Positions 1 to 6,488 are shown, counted from the stretch's first letter. The stretch is DNA of 10,325 nt from Candidatus Rokuibacteriota bacterium (GCA_016179165.1 JACORX010000118.1:1-10325), one strand, 5' to 3'. Program-made: numbers and translations. The notes: generated from the letters alone by a model not told the origin.

Positions 1-80
1 ACCGCACGCTCGACGTACAGCGAGTACGCCTCGCGTGCGGCCTTCGGGCGCCGCCTCGCATCTGGGACCCTCCTCGTCAC
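1..80 (-). CDS. Partial hypothetical protein (N-terminus only)
   Basis: I do not recognise this gene. On the minus strand a GTG at 78-80 opens a frame with no stop to the left edge, about 26 codons. The visible residues end in REAYSLYVERA, which reads like the start of a helical protein. An AAGGA ribosome-binding site lies at 90-94, nine bases before the GTG, which decides the start. Third codon positions are almost all G or C, as in the other genes here. It would be the next gene downstream of the two tRNA-Ser genes on the same strand. With so few codons, chance remains possible and no function can be offered. Confidence 0.4.
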   Translation of the reverse strand, partial: MTRRVPDARRRPKAAREAYSLYVERA

Positions 81-119
81 CCGACTCTGTCCTTCCAGGG
101 TCCGCCCCTGCGGTGGATT

Positions 120-209
120 TGGCGGAGGGGGTGGGATTCGAACCCACGGTACAGTTGCCCGTACACGGCATTTCCAGTGCCGCACCTTCGGCCACTCGGC
201 CACCCCTCC
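120..209 (-). tRNA. tRNA-Ser (anticodon GGA)
   Basis: This is a complete type II (long variable arm) serine tRNA of 90 bases including an encoded CCA at 120-122. The acceptor stem GGAGGGG/CCCCTCC is perfect. The anticodon arm has five pairs closing the loop CTGGAAA, which gives anticodon GGA reading UCC and UCU. The variable arm forms a GTAC/GTAC stem, and the T arm is GTGGG-TTCGAAT-CCCAC. It lies 30 bases downstream of tRNA-Ser(CGA), with the same acceptor stem, so the two probably arose by duplication and are co-transcribed with tadA. Confidence 0.96.
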
Positions 210-239
210 CTGCCCAGCGCTACCACCTCACGATGAATT

Positions 240-331
240 TGGCGGAGGGGAGAGGATTTGAACCCCCGAGGGACTTGCGCCCCTATCCGATTTCGAGTCG
301 GACGCCTTCAACCGGGCTCGGCCACCCCTCC
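240..331 (-). tRNA. tRNA-Ser (anticodon CGA)
   Basis: This is a complete type II serine tRNA of 92 bases including an encoded CCA at 240-242. The acceptor stem is GGAGGGG/CCCCTCC. The anticodon stem TCCGA/TCGGA closes the loop CTCGAAA, which gives anticodon CGA reading UCG. A long variable arm pairs AGGG with CCCT. The T stem (GGGGG/CCTCT around TTCAAAT) includes two G-U pairs. Its 5' end is only seven bases after the tadA stop codon, so it is very likely processed from a tadA transcript or one extending through it. Confidence 0.96.
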
Positions 332-338
332 GCGCCAC

Positions 339-839
339 TCATGCTCTTTTCTTTTGGAAGAACCCGCTCAGGAGCGCTCCGCACTCCGCGTTTCGTACGC
401 CGGCCACCACCGCCACCTGATGGTTCAGCCGCGCGTCGTCCAGCAACCGGTACAGCGTCCGCGCAGCGCCCGCCTTCGGATCCGCCGCGCCGTAGACGAC
501 GCGCGCGACGCGCGCGTTGAGCGCGGCGCCGCAGCACATCGGGCACGGCTCCACCGTCGTGTAGAGATCTGCGCCGGCCAGCCGGTAGTTGCCCGCGGCC
601 CGCGCCGCATCTCTCAACGCGACGATCTCTGCATGCGCGGTCGGATCGGACGCCGCGATCACCCGGTTGTGCCCGCGGCCGATGACCCGGCCGTCCAGCA
701 CCACCACGGCGCCCACCGGCACTTCGCCCGCGGCTTCGGCGCGCCGGGCTTCCTCCAGCGCCAGCCCCATGCATCGCGTGTCTTCGGCTTCGGCCGCGTC
801 CATTCCCGCCACGTTGGTCATGGGCAGGGGGACGGACAT
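339..839 (-). CDS. tadA: tRNA-specific adenosine deaminase TadA
   Basis: A 166-residue cytosolic zinc deaminase that converts A34 to inosine in the wobble position of tRNA-Arg(ACG), allowing CGU, CGC and CGA to be read. Visible motifs are His-Ala-Glu at residues 69-71 (zinc ligand His69 and proton-shuttling Glu71) and Pro-Cys-Pro-Met-Cys at 98-102 (zinc ligands Cys99 and Cys102). EVPVGAVVV near residue 39 and the HNR that follows are typical of the family, and the length is normal. The frame stays open upstream to 959, but that part translates the tRNA-Arg remnant, so the start is placed at the ATG at 837-839, preceded by a G-rich stretch (AAAGGGGG). The next ATG, at 819-821, is possible but lacks a ribosome-binding site. 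The gene is followed seven bases later by tRNA-Ser(CGA). Confidence 0.93.
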   Translation of the reverse strand: MSVPLPMTNVAGMDAAEAEDTRCMGLALEEARRAEAAGEVPVGAVVVLDGRVIGRGHNRVIAASDPTAHAEIVALRDAARAAGNYRLAGADLYTTVEPCPMCCGAALNARVARVVYGAADPKAGAARTLYRLLDDARLNHQVAVVAGVRNAECGALLSGFFQKKRA

Positions 840-858
840 CCGCCCCCTTTGCCCGCGA

Positions 859-908
859 TGGTGCGCCCTAGAGGAGTCGAACCTCCGGCCGTCGGATTCG
901 TAGTCCGA
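859..908 (-). pseudogene. 3' half of a tRNA-Arg(ACG) gene, 5' half missing
   Basis: On the minus strand, positions 908 to 859 read as a perfect 3' half of a tRNA. There is an anticodon stem TCGGA/TCCGA with loop CTACGAA (anticodon ACG), a variable region, a T arm GGAGG-TTCGACT-CCTCT, an acceptor 3' strand AGGGCGC, discriminator A, and an encoded CCA. The partner acceptor strand GCGCCCT and any D arm are absent upstream (909-935 is unrelated sequence), so it cannot fold as a tRNA. A clean break beside the anticodon stem is typical of an attachment-site duplicate left when an element integrates into the 3' part of a tRNA gene. A deletion scar is the alternative. No integrase is seen in the window. 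Confidence 0.8.
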
Positions 909-957
909 AGAAGCCCGCAACAGGACCCCACGATACACGACAACTTCGCACTGCTGC

Positions 958-974
958 AAGCCTCGCAGAGGCTT
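958..974. repeat. Perfect inverted repeat (7-bp stem, 3-base loop)
   Basis: AAGCCTC and GAGGCTT flank a GCA loop, which gives a strong small hairpin. It lies upstream of the tRNA-Arg remnant and tadA and has no T run on either strand, so it is not a standard intrinsic terminator. It could be a processing or protein-binding site. Confidence 0.5.
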
Positions 975-984
975 AGTAGAGGCC

Positions 985-1010
985 GCGTCATCGGCTGGGG
1001 GTGATGACGC
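985..1010. repeat. Perfect inverted repeat (8-bp stem, 10-base loop)
   Basis: GCGTCATC at 985-992 and GATGACGC at 1003-1010 are exact reverse complements around a G-rich loop. It lies in the gene-free stretch 909-1131, between the small secreted-protein gene and tadA, and could end or attenuate transcription from the former. No U tract follows. A further 12-base palindrome, CTCGGGCCCGAG, lies at 1030-1041. Confidence 0.5.
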
Positions 1011-1131
1011 GTGATGGCGAGACGATCCGCTCGGGCCCGAGGGCTCGTGCGCGGATGGCGGCGACCGGAGGGTTCACGACACCCCCTGGCCGCCGCCGTG
1101 GTAACGGCGATGGCCCCGAGAACGCCGCTCG

Positions 1132-1503
1132 CTATGGCTTGGCGGGCGCCGTCGACGTCGACGTGGTGCCCGCGGGCAGCTCCTGCCACTTCTTCTTGCC
1201 CTTCTGACTGCCCGTCTTGCCATGCGCGATGGCCTGTTGCTGCTGCTCCGGCGTCAGCGCCTGCCACTTCTGCTTGGCCTGGGCGGCATCCGTCTGCCAT
1301 GTCTGCCCGAGCTGCTTCTGCTTCTCCGGGGTGAGGGACTCCCACTTCATCTCCGACTTCTGCCCGACTTCCTTGCCTCTCGACTTGATCCCGCCCTTCG
1401 AGACCTGTGCGGAAACGGAAGACAGCGAGCCGAGGCCGCCGCTCACGAGAATGCAGCTCACCACACCCACAATCGCGACCAGCCGGATACGTCTTGTCGC
1501 CAT
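1132..1503 (-). CDS. Small secreted protein with 26-residue Trp/LTPEQ repeats
   Basis: A predicted exported protein of 123 residues. The first 32 residues form a signal peptide: an RRIR basic start, a hydrophobic core and a cleavage site after VSA (Ala32). The mature part is very rich in Lys and Gln and carries a repeat with exact 26-residue spacing. Trp54, Trp80 and Trp106, each preceded by Lys, start the units WESLTPEKQKQL, WQALTPEQQQQA and a cut-short WQELP. Such W-x-x-L-x-P-E-Q units resemble the DUF3106 type, and LTPEQ also occurs in Spy/CpxP periplasmic proteins, but homology to either is not established. The start is the ATG at 1501-1503, chosen because it begins the signal peptide and follows GAGGAGAGGGG. 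The open frame extends upstream to 1830 without looking protein-like. It lies downstream of the ECF sigma factor gene, a plausible regulator. The function is unknown. Confidence 0.75.
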   Translation of the reverse strand: MATRRIRLVAIVGVVSCILVSGGLGSLSSVSAQVSKGGIKSRGKEVGQKSEMKWESLTPEKQKQLGQTWQTDAAQAKQKWQALTPEQQQQAIAHGKTGSQKGKKKWQELPAGTTSTSTAPAKP

Positions 1504-1534
1504 AGTTGCCCCTCTCCTCATGGTGAATGCTGCG

Positions 1535-1561
1535 GGTGAACCCCTCTGTACGATCGTTTCC
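1535..1561 (-). promoter_or_regulatory. Candidate ECF-type promoter for the small secreted protein
   Basis: On the minus strand GGAAAC (1556-1561) is followed, after 15 bases, by TTCACC (1535-1540), about 30 bases before the ATG. The first box resembles the GGAAC -35 element of many ECF sigma factors. The second is not a strong match to any -10 consensus. This is a weak guess, prompted by the ECF sigma gene just upstream. Confidence 0.2.
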
Positions 1562-1685
1562 CCCGATGCCGCCCCTGCCGTAGCGTTGAGTGATCTGACG
1601 ATCCGGTCGGTCAGCTCATTCACCCCTTCCGACACGTCAACGGAAGTCATTCTCGCGACGCATGGACCGTGGGCGGCCCTGTGGT

Positions 1686-1720
1686 TCTGAGTTTTGGTCG
1701 CCCCGACCGTCCCTTTCAGA
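1686..1720. repeat. Nested inverted repeat
   Basis: An outer pair TCTGA/TCAGA (1686-1690 and 1716-1720) encloses an inner pair GGTCG/CGACC (1696-1700 and 1704-1708) with a CCC loop. It lies about 120 bases beyond the sigma factor stop and might act as a weak terminator or RNA-processing site. There is no T run after the inner stem on the minus strand. Confidence 0.35.
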
Positions 1721-1842
1721 GACGCCCCCACTCGTTCGACCCCCCTCCTCATACGGTCGCTCCGTGTCTGGGGCCTGCGATCACGCGGGGTGTCACACGA
1801 GTCGCTCGATGCGTTCAAGGATCTGCTCAAACACGCGCCGCG

Positions 1843-2406
1843 TCAAGTGGTCGGGCCGAGCAGGGGGAGCAGCTTCTCCCGCAGCAGCCGTTTCGCGAAA
1901 TTGATGCGCGATTTCACCGTCCCGAGGGGGATCGCCAACAGGTCGGCGATCTCCTGGTAGGAGAGCTCTTCGGCACCGCTCAGGACGATGGCGATCCGGT
2001 AGTGCGGCGGGAGGGCGTCCACGGCGCGCCGCACGAGGGCCTGGCGTTCTCCCGACTCAAAACGCGACGCCGGATCGATGACGTCCGGCAAAGTGGCCTC
2101 GACCTCGGACGGGACGGCCGCCCGAGCCCGCCGGTGCAAGTGGTTGAGGCATAGGTTCACCGTGATCCGGTAGAGCCACGAGAAGATCGAGGCCTCCCCG
2201 CGGAAGCGAGGCAGCGCGCGGTAGGCGCGCACGAAGACTTCCTGGGCGATCTCCTCGGCCGCTGCTCCGTCGCCTACGACGCGGAGCGCCAGACGGTCGA
2301 TCCGCGCGTAGTACTTGTCCATGAGAGCCTCGAAGCCGTTCTCGTCTCCGCCGAGGAACCGTTCGATCAGCTCGCGGTCGTCACCATCGTCGTCAACGCT
2401 TGGCAT
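1843..2406 (-). CDS. ECF-family RNA polymerase sigma factor (RpoE-like)
   Basis: A 187-residue ECF sigma factor that directs RNA polymerase to a small regulon, usually for envelope stress. Region 2 spans about residues 22-92: core binding and -10 recognition, with EIAQEVFVRAYRALPRF followed by SIFSWLYRITVNLCLNHLHRR. Region 4 spans about 122-178, with the helix-turn-helix LSYQEIADLLAIPLGTVKSRI binding the -35 box. The length is normal and there is no extra C-terminal domain. The ATG overlaps the end of the adaptor gene by 14 bases, so translation is probably coupled, and this is the last gene of the pump operon. No anti-sigma gene is adjacent; the zf-HC2 protein at the other end of the operon is the obvious candidate partner. 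Its targets are unknown, but its own operon and the secreted-protein gene are plausible. Confidence 0.95.
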   Translation of the reverse strand: MPSVDDDGDDRELIERFLGGDENGFEALMDKYYARIDRLALRVVGDGAAAEEIAQEVFVRAYRALPRFRGEASIFSWLYRITVNLCLNHLHRRARAAVPSEVEATLPDVIDPASRFESGERQALVRRAVDALPPHYRIAIVLSGAEELSYQEIADLLAIPLGTVKSRINFAKRLLREKLLPLLGPTT

Positions 2407-3508
2407 CCACGATTTCCACGCGCCGACCGTCCTTCAGCTTCGCCCGGCCCTGATCGATCACCGCGTCCCCCGGGGCCACGCCCGACACCACCTCCACCGC
2501 GTCCTCGCCCCGCAGCCCCGTCTTGATCTTCGTCAGGCTCGCCTTGCCATTCTTCACGACGAACACGGATTCGTCGTCGCCCTGCTGGAGGGTGACCGCG
2601 ACCGGCACCGTAAGGGCCTGGGCCTTCTTTGCGATCACGAACCTGGCGCTCCCGGTCATGCCGACCTGGAGGACGTCTTTGCCGGAGCGTACCACCAGCT
2701 TGACCGCGTACCGTACGCGATTGGCCGGGTCGGGCGTCGAGGCCGCCGCAACCTCCCGCGGGGTGGCCTCGAAGGTCCGCCCCGGGAAGGCGTCGATTTG
2801 CACCGTCGCCGTCTGGCCGACGCGGATCTTCGCGATGTCGGCCTGATCCACGTCCGCCTGGAACTCCAAGGACCCCAGCTCGGCCAGCTCGGCGATGGCG
2901 GTGGACTGGGACGCCTGCCCGGGCGACCGCGCGTCCCGCTCCGCGACGACACCGCCCTCCTCGGCCAGCTTGCGCGTCACGACACCATTGATCGGCGAGA
3001 CGATCATCGTGCGCGCTCGCTTCGCCTCGAGCATCGAGATGGCAGCCTTCCGATCCTCGATCTGCGTCTTGTACAGCTCGACCTGCCGCTGCGCGTTCTC
3101 CACATCCAGCCGCGCCGCAAACCCCTTCTCGTACAGGCGGCGGAAGCGGTTGAGATTCACCTCCGCGCTCGAGAGGTTCCCCTCCGCCAGCGTCAGGTTC
3201 CCGCGGTTTTGGGTCAGCTGGCCCCGCAGGTCCGAATCATCGAGCCTGGCACGCAACTGACCTTTCCGGACGCGGTCCTGCTCCTCGAAGTGGATCGAGG
3301 TGACCCGCCCACCCGGGTCCATGGTCACGAGCACGGTCCGTGACGATACCATGCCGCCGGACGCCGCGACCGTCTCCTCGATCGTTTGCGTGGACGGCGT
3401 GATCACCGTCACGCGCTCGGGCGTCTCGGACCCGAGATATCTGTAGGCCCCCACGGCGCCCGTCAACACAACCCCGACAATCAGCCACGTCCTCACGCCC
3501 GGCTTCAT
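2393..3508 (-). CDS. HlyD/MacA-type periplasmic adaptor subunit
   Basis: A 371-residue membrane-fusion protein that bridges the inner-membrane ABC transporter and the outer-membrane channel. One N-terminal membrane anchor spans about residues 8-24. The split lipoyl-like domain spans about 45-90 and 166-190 (GGRVTSIHFEEQDRVRKGQ; SPINGVV). A helical hairpin lies at about 92-165, a beta-barrel at about 210-290, and a membrane-proximal C-terminal domain ends near 365. This is the RND/MacA adaptor layout at typical length. The start is the ATG at 3506-3508, with AAGGTG eight bases upstream and only 12 bases after the permease stop. The end overlaps the sigma factor start. The order after the ABC genes is as in MacAB/YknXYZ-type systems. 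The substrate is unknown: peptides, lipid-linked products or macrolides are family possibilities. Confidence 0.93.
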   Translation of the reverse strand: MKPGVRTWLIVGVVLTGAVGAYRYLGSETPERVTVITPSTQTIEETVAASGGMVSSRTVLVTMDPGGRVTSIHFEEQDRVRKGQLRARLDDSDLRGQLTQNRGNLTLAEGNLSSAEVNLNRFRRLYEKGFAARLDVENAQRQVELYKTQIEDRKAAISMLEAKRARTMIVSPINGVVTRKLAEEGGVVAERDARSPGQASQSTAIAELAELGSLEFQADVDQADIAKIRVGQTATVQIDAFPGRTFEATPREVAAASTPDPANRVRYAVKLVVRSGKDVLQVGMTGSARFVIAKKAQALTVPVAVTLQQGDDESVFVVKNGKASLTKIKTGLRGEDAVEVVSGVAPGDAVIDQGRAKLKDGRRVEIVDAKR

Positions 3509-3520
3509 GCCTCTCGCACC

Positions 3521-4714
3521 TTAGTCATGTCGGAGCGCCTCGATCGGATCCATGCGCGCCGCCCGGTAGGCCGGGTACACACCAAAGAAGGTACCCACCG
3601 CAATCGAAAAGATGAGCGCCAGGCCCACCGCGAACGTGGAGATGCTCAGCGCGAACGTCGGAGACGCTTTCGAGACGACGACCGACCCGATGTAGGCGAG
3701 GGTCACGCCGAAGCAGCCGCCCATGAAGGACAGCAGGACCGCCTCGCTGAGAAACTGGATAAGGATGTCGGGCTCGCGCGCGCCCAGGGCCTTCCGCAGG
3801 CCGATCTCCCGAGTGCGCTCCGTCACCGACACGATCATGATGTTCATGATCCCGATTCCGCCGACCAGCAGCGACACACCCGCGACGCTGCCGAGCATCG
3901 CGGTGAAGATAAGGCTGATGGACTGGACCGTCTCCAGGGTCTCGCCCTGGCTCTTCACGCTGAATTGCTCGGGGAGGATCGTCTGGCCCACGATGCGTTT
4001 GGCCTCGGCCATGGCGGCCGGGATGTCATCCGGCTTCGGCACAGCGACGAAGATGAACGACAGCGCGCTCGTGCCGAAGATCCGCTGGGCCGTCGTGAGC
4101 GGGATGAAGATCTGATTGTCCATGTCGATGTCGAAAAGCTGGCCCTTGCTCTCCATGACGCCGATCACGCGGAATTTCTCGCCCGCAACCACGACGTCCT
4201 TCCCCAACGAGTCTCCGCTGGGAAACAGGGCGGTCTCGACAGTCCTCCCGAGCGCGGCAACCCTTCGGGCCAGCTCCAGGTCGCTCTTCTTGAGGAACGT
4301 TCCCTGCGTCGGCCGCCAGCTCCGCGCCTCCGGGAAGTTGGGCAGCGCCCCGCTCACGATGACACCGGCCTTCGCCTCGCGGCCATACCGGACGGCGGCC
4401 AGATTGTTGAGCACCGGGGAGACCACAACATGGAAGCTCGTCTCCTTCTGAATCCGCTCCGCGTGCGACAGTCGCAGCAGGCTGGGGCTCGCGGTCAGCG
4501 GCCCCCCTTTCCCCCGCCCCGGGGCGACCATGAAGAGATTCGAGCCGAGGCCCTCCACGAGCTTCGTCACCTCATGGCTCGCCCCGATCGAGATCGAGAT
4601 GAGCAGGATGATGGCGGTGGATCCGATCGTGACCCCGAGCGTGGTCAGCGTGGAGCGCAGCTTGTTCGCCACGACGGCCTCGAGCGAGACCTGAGCGTGC
4701 TCGAGCAGGGTCAT
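3521..4714 (-). CDS. FtsX/MacB-type ABC transporter permease
   Basis: A 397-residue inner-membrane subunit of a MacB-type mechanotransmission transporter. One N-terminal membrane helix (about 23-45) is followed by a periplasmic domain of about 220 residues. Three C-terminal helices follow (about 266-298, 320-347 and 361-381). The conserved cytoplasmic segment ERTREIGLRKALGA (about 299-312) and the terminal VYPAYRAARMDPIEALR are family hallmarks. In E. coli MacB this is fused to the ATPase; here it is separate, as in Bacillus YknZ. The ATG overlaps the ATPase stop in an ATGA junction, which indicates coupled translation. It should dimerise and work with the adjacent ATPase, adaptor and TolC-like channel. 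Confidence 0.95.
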   Translation of the reverse strand: MTLLEHAQVSLEAVVANKLRSTLTTLGVTIGSTAIILLISISIGASHEVTKLVEGLGSNLFMVAPGRGKGGPLTASPSLLRLSHAERIQKETSFHVVVSPVLNNLAAVRYGREAKAGVIVSGALPNFPEARSWRPTQGTFLKKSDLELARRVAALGRTVETALFPSGDSLGKDVVVAGEKFRVIGVMESKGQLFDIDMDNQIFIPLTTAQRIFGTSALSFIFVAVPKPDDIPAAMAEAKRIVGQTILPEQFSVKSQGETLETVQSISLIFTAMLGSVAGVSLLVGGIGIMNIMIVSVTERTREIGLRKALGAREPDILIQFLSEAVLLSFMGGCFGVTLAYIGSVVVSKASPTFALSISTFAVGLALIFSIAVGTFFGVYPAYRAARMDPIEALRHD

Positions 4715-5430
4715 GCCGGCTCCGCGTCCGGTCGCACTTCGGCCACGCGGCGCTCGGCGACCACCTCGTCGCGTATCATCACGCCGTCCAGGAGGTGTAC
4801 GATCCGCTCCGCGTGCTCCGCGAGCTCGCGGCTGTGGGTAACCATGATGATCGTCTTCCCCTCACGGTTCAGGCGCTCGATCAGAGCCATGATCTCCAGC
4901 CCTGATTTGGAGTCGAGGTTTCCGGTCGGCTCGTCGGCAAGCAGGATCCCCGGGTCGTTCGCCAGCGCACGCGCGATGGCAACGCGCTGCTGCTGGCCGC
5001 CCGATAGTTGGTTGGGCCGGTGCCGCACCCGGTCCTGGAGACCCACGTACTGCAGGAGCTCCAACGCGCGGGGCTTCCGGCGCTCGCTCGGGTAGCCGCT
5101 GTAGACGAACGGCAACATGACGTTGGCGAAGGCCGACGCCCGGGCAAGCAGGTGGAACGTCTGGAAGACGAACCCGATCTTCTGACTCCGGAGGATCGCC
5201 AGATCCGTCGGGCTCATGCTCGAGACGTCGACCCCACCGATCTCCAGCGTCCCGCTGGTGGGCCGGTCGAGACAGCCGAGGAGGTTCAGGAGGGTCGACT
5301 TGCCGCAGCCCGAGGGCCCCATCACGGCAATGAAGGCCCCCGGATCAACCGTAAGCGAAAGGCCGCGCAGGGCGCGGACCTCGATCCCCTCGAGCTGGTA
5401 CGTCTTGACGAGGTCCGTGATCCTTACCAT
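4711..5430 (-). CDS. MacB/LolD-type ABC transporter ATPase
   Basis: A 239-residue cytoplasmic ATPase driving the neighbouring FtsX-type permease. All catalytic motifs are intact: Walker A GPSGCGKST at 38-46, Q-loop Gln90, signature LSGGQ at 142-146, Walker B ILLADEP at 162-168 with catalytic Glu, D-loop NLD, and switch His199. The sequence FVFQTFHLLARASAFANVMLP after the Q-loop is typical of the MacB/LolD/FtsE group. The ATG at 5428-5430 overlaps the preceding gene's TAA by seven bases, and the end overlaps the permease start by four. The substrate follows from the permease and is not predictable here. Confidence 0.96.
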   Translation of the reverse strand: MVRITDLVKTYQLEGIEVRALRGLSLTVDPGAFIAVMGPSGCGKSTLLNLLGCLDRPTSGTLEIGGVDVSSMSPTDLAILRSQKIGFVFQTFHLLARASAFANVMLPFVYSGYPSERRKPRALELLQYVGLQDRVRHRPNQLSGGQQQRVAIARALANDPGILLADEPTGNLDSKSGLEIMALIERLNREGKTIIMVTHSRELAEHAERIVHLLDGVMIRDEVVAERRVAEVRPDAEPA

Positions 5431-6479
5431 CGTCCCTTACCCACTACGAACTCCCACTTCATCCGCCCCCCGTCGGTGAGCCGGCCGCGGATCCTGTCGG
5501 CGCCGACGAGCCCACCCTGATATTCCTCAGCGACAATCCCTCGATTGTCTCCGAGGATGAAATAGTACCCGGGCTGAACCCTCGTCGCGGCAAGGCTCCA
5601 GCGCCCCTCGCCCACCCGGTGAGGCTCGTCCTGAAGCAGCCCGTTCAAGTAGAGCCGGCCGTTGCGCACTTCCACCTCGTCTCCGGGCACCGCGACGACC
5701 CGTCCCACGAACCTGGTGCGGGCCCGTGCGAGCACCGACAAGAAGCCCCGCTCCCGGCCCACTGCGACGTAGGCCACGATCTCATCCCGGTGAGGCGGCC
5801 GGACGAGGTAGGTCAGCTTGTCGAACGGCAGCGTGACGGCATCCCGGCGCGCCACGAAAGGTGCCACGCTCGGCTCCATCGCGCGGAGCGCGCCGGCCGG
5901 CACGAGCCCACGCTCAACAACCACAACGTGCTCGACCCAGGCGAAGACGCCGGACAGCGCCAGCGCCACGACGACCAGCCGGAACCAGCCCGCGCGCCCG
6001 CTCCACACTCTGATGGCCTCGAGCTTGAGGAGCAGCCCCCAAAGGGAGAGCAGGAAGGTGACGCCCACCCCCAGCGCGATCCAGCCGATGTCGAGTTCCC
6101 GGCGCCACTCCACAGGAATCAGCAGGATGGCGGAGCCGGTCAGGACCGTCAGGACGATGGCGGGAACCTGCGTGTAACCCCAAAGCGAGAACAGCTCGAG
6201 CCACCGCCCGGTGTGATGACCGGTGAGCCTGGCGCTCGTGTACACGATGGACACGACGAGGGCCGCCCAGGCGAGCGCGATCACGCAGTTGCCGGCCAAA
6301 TACGCGGCGGTGCCACCGAGGGGGGCGAAGAGAATCTCGCCGATGAGGAGCGTGCGCGCGTAGTATCCGGCGATCCCGAGAATCGCGGAGACAGCCAGCG
6401 CTCGCCGCGCCAGGATCGTCTCCAGGGCGTCCCGGGGCTCCAGCATGAGCCCCTTGACGTCCACCCACATCGCGATCAC
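5424..6479 (-). CDS. Yip1-like membrane domain fused to inactive signal-peptidase-I-like domain
   Basis: A 351-residue two-part inner-membrane protein. Residues about 5-190 look like a Yip1-family domain: an amphipathic start with LEPRDALETILARR, then about five membrane helices (29-50, 58-82, 103-124, 131-152, 166-188). Residues about 191-345 match signal peptidase I (S26): VPAG-x-x-x-AMEPSV (192-204), DKLTYLVRPPHRDEIVAY, RVVAVPGDEVEV (260-271) and YYFILGDNR (305-313). The catalytic Ser of the usual SMEP box is Ala200 (codon GCG). The catalytic Lys of the usual K-R-x-V-G-x-PGD box is Gly259. Box E keeps GDNR but not the following Asp-Ser-x-x-Ser-Arg. It is therefore probably not a protease but a binding or scaffolding domain. 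The start is a GTG at 6477-6479 with GAGGAGG nine bases upstream; an ATG three codons later is spaced too far. The position just before the ABC genes recalls YknW, a Yip1 protein of the Bacillus YknWXYZ transporter. Confidence 0.85.
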   Translation of the reverse strand: MIAMWVDVKGLMLEPRDALETILARRALAVSAILGIAGYYARTLLIGEILFAPLGGTAAYLAGNCVIALAWAALVVSIVYTSARLTGHHTGRWLELFSLWGYTQVPAIVLTVLTGSAILLIPVEWRRELDIGWIALGVGVTFLLSLWGLLLKLEAIRVWSGRAGWFRLVVVALALSGVFAWVEHVVVVERGLVPAGALRAMEPSVAPFVARRDAVTLPFDKLTYLVRPPHRDEIVAYVAVGRERGFLSVLARARTRFVGRVVAVPGDEVEVRNGRLYLNGLLQDEPHRVGEGRWSLAATRVQPGYYFILGDNRGIVAEEYQGGLVGADRIRGRLTDGGRMKWEFVVGKGRW

Positions 6480-6488
6480 GAACGACCG

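Larger units (their letters stand above)
1504..1842 (-). other. Gene-free stretch between sigma factor and small secreted protein
   Basis: I see no convincing gene in these 339 bases. The minus frame of the secreted protein stays open to 1830 from a TTG, but the added residues have no signal, motif or usual start. The stretch holds a nested inverted repeat (1686-1720) and a weak candidate ECF-type promoter (1535-1561), so the downstream gene may have its own transcript. Confidence 0.5.

Noticed and set aside
35..520. Plus-strand open frame with GFEPT and GFEPP motifs
   Set aside because: These motifs are the well-known spurious translation of antisense tRNA-Ser genes; it also overlaps tadA on the opposite strand.
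862..935. Intact tRNA-Arg(ACG)
   Set aside because: The 5' acceptor strand and D arm are absent in the 27 bases where they should be, so only the 3' half is real.
840..959. 40-residue N-terminal extension of TadA
   Set aside because: It translates the tRNA-Arg remnant (RRFDSSRAHH is typical of a read tRNA T arm) and lacks family similarity; the start at 839 fits the family length.
1504..1830. N-terminal extension of the small secreted protein
   Set aside because: It would bury the signal peptide 109 residues inside the protein and begins at a TTG; the ATG at 1503 has a good ribosome-binding site.
3386..5095. Long plus-strand open frame of 569 codons
   Set aside because: Its composition is that of an antisense shadow (Arg/His/Asp-rich) across the permease and ATPase genes, which have clear motifs on the minus strand.
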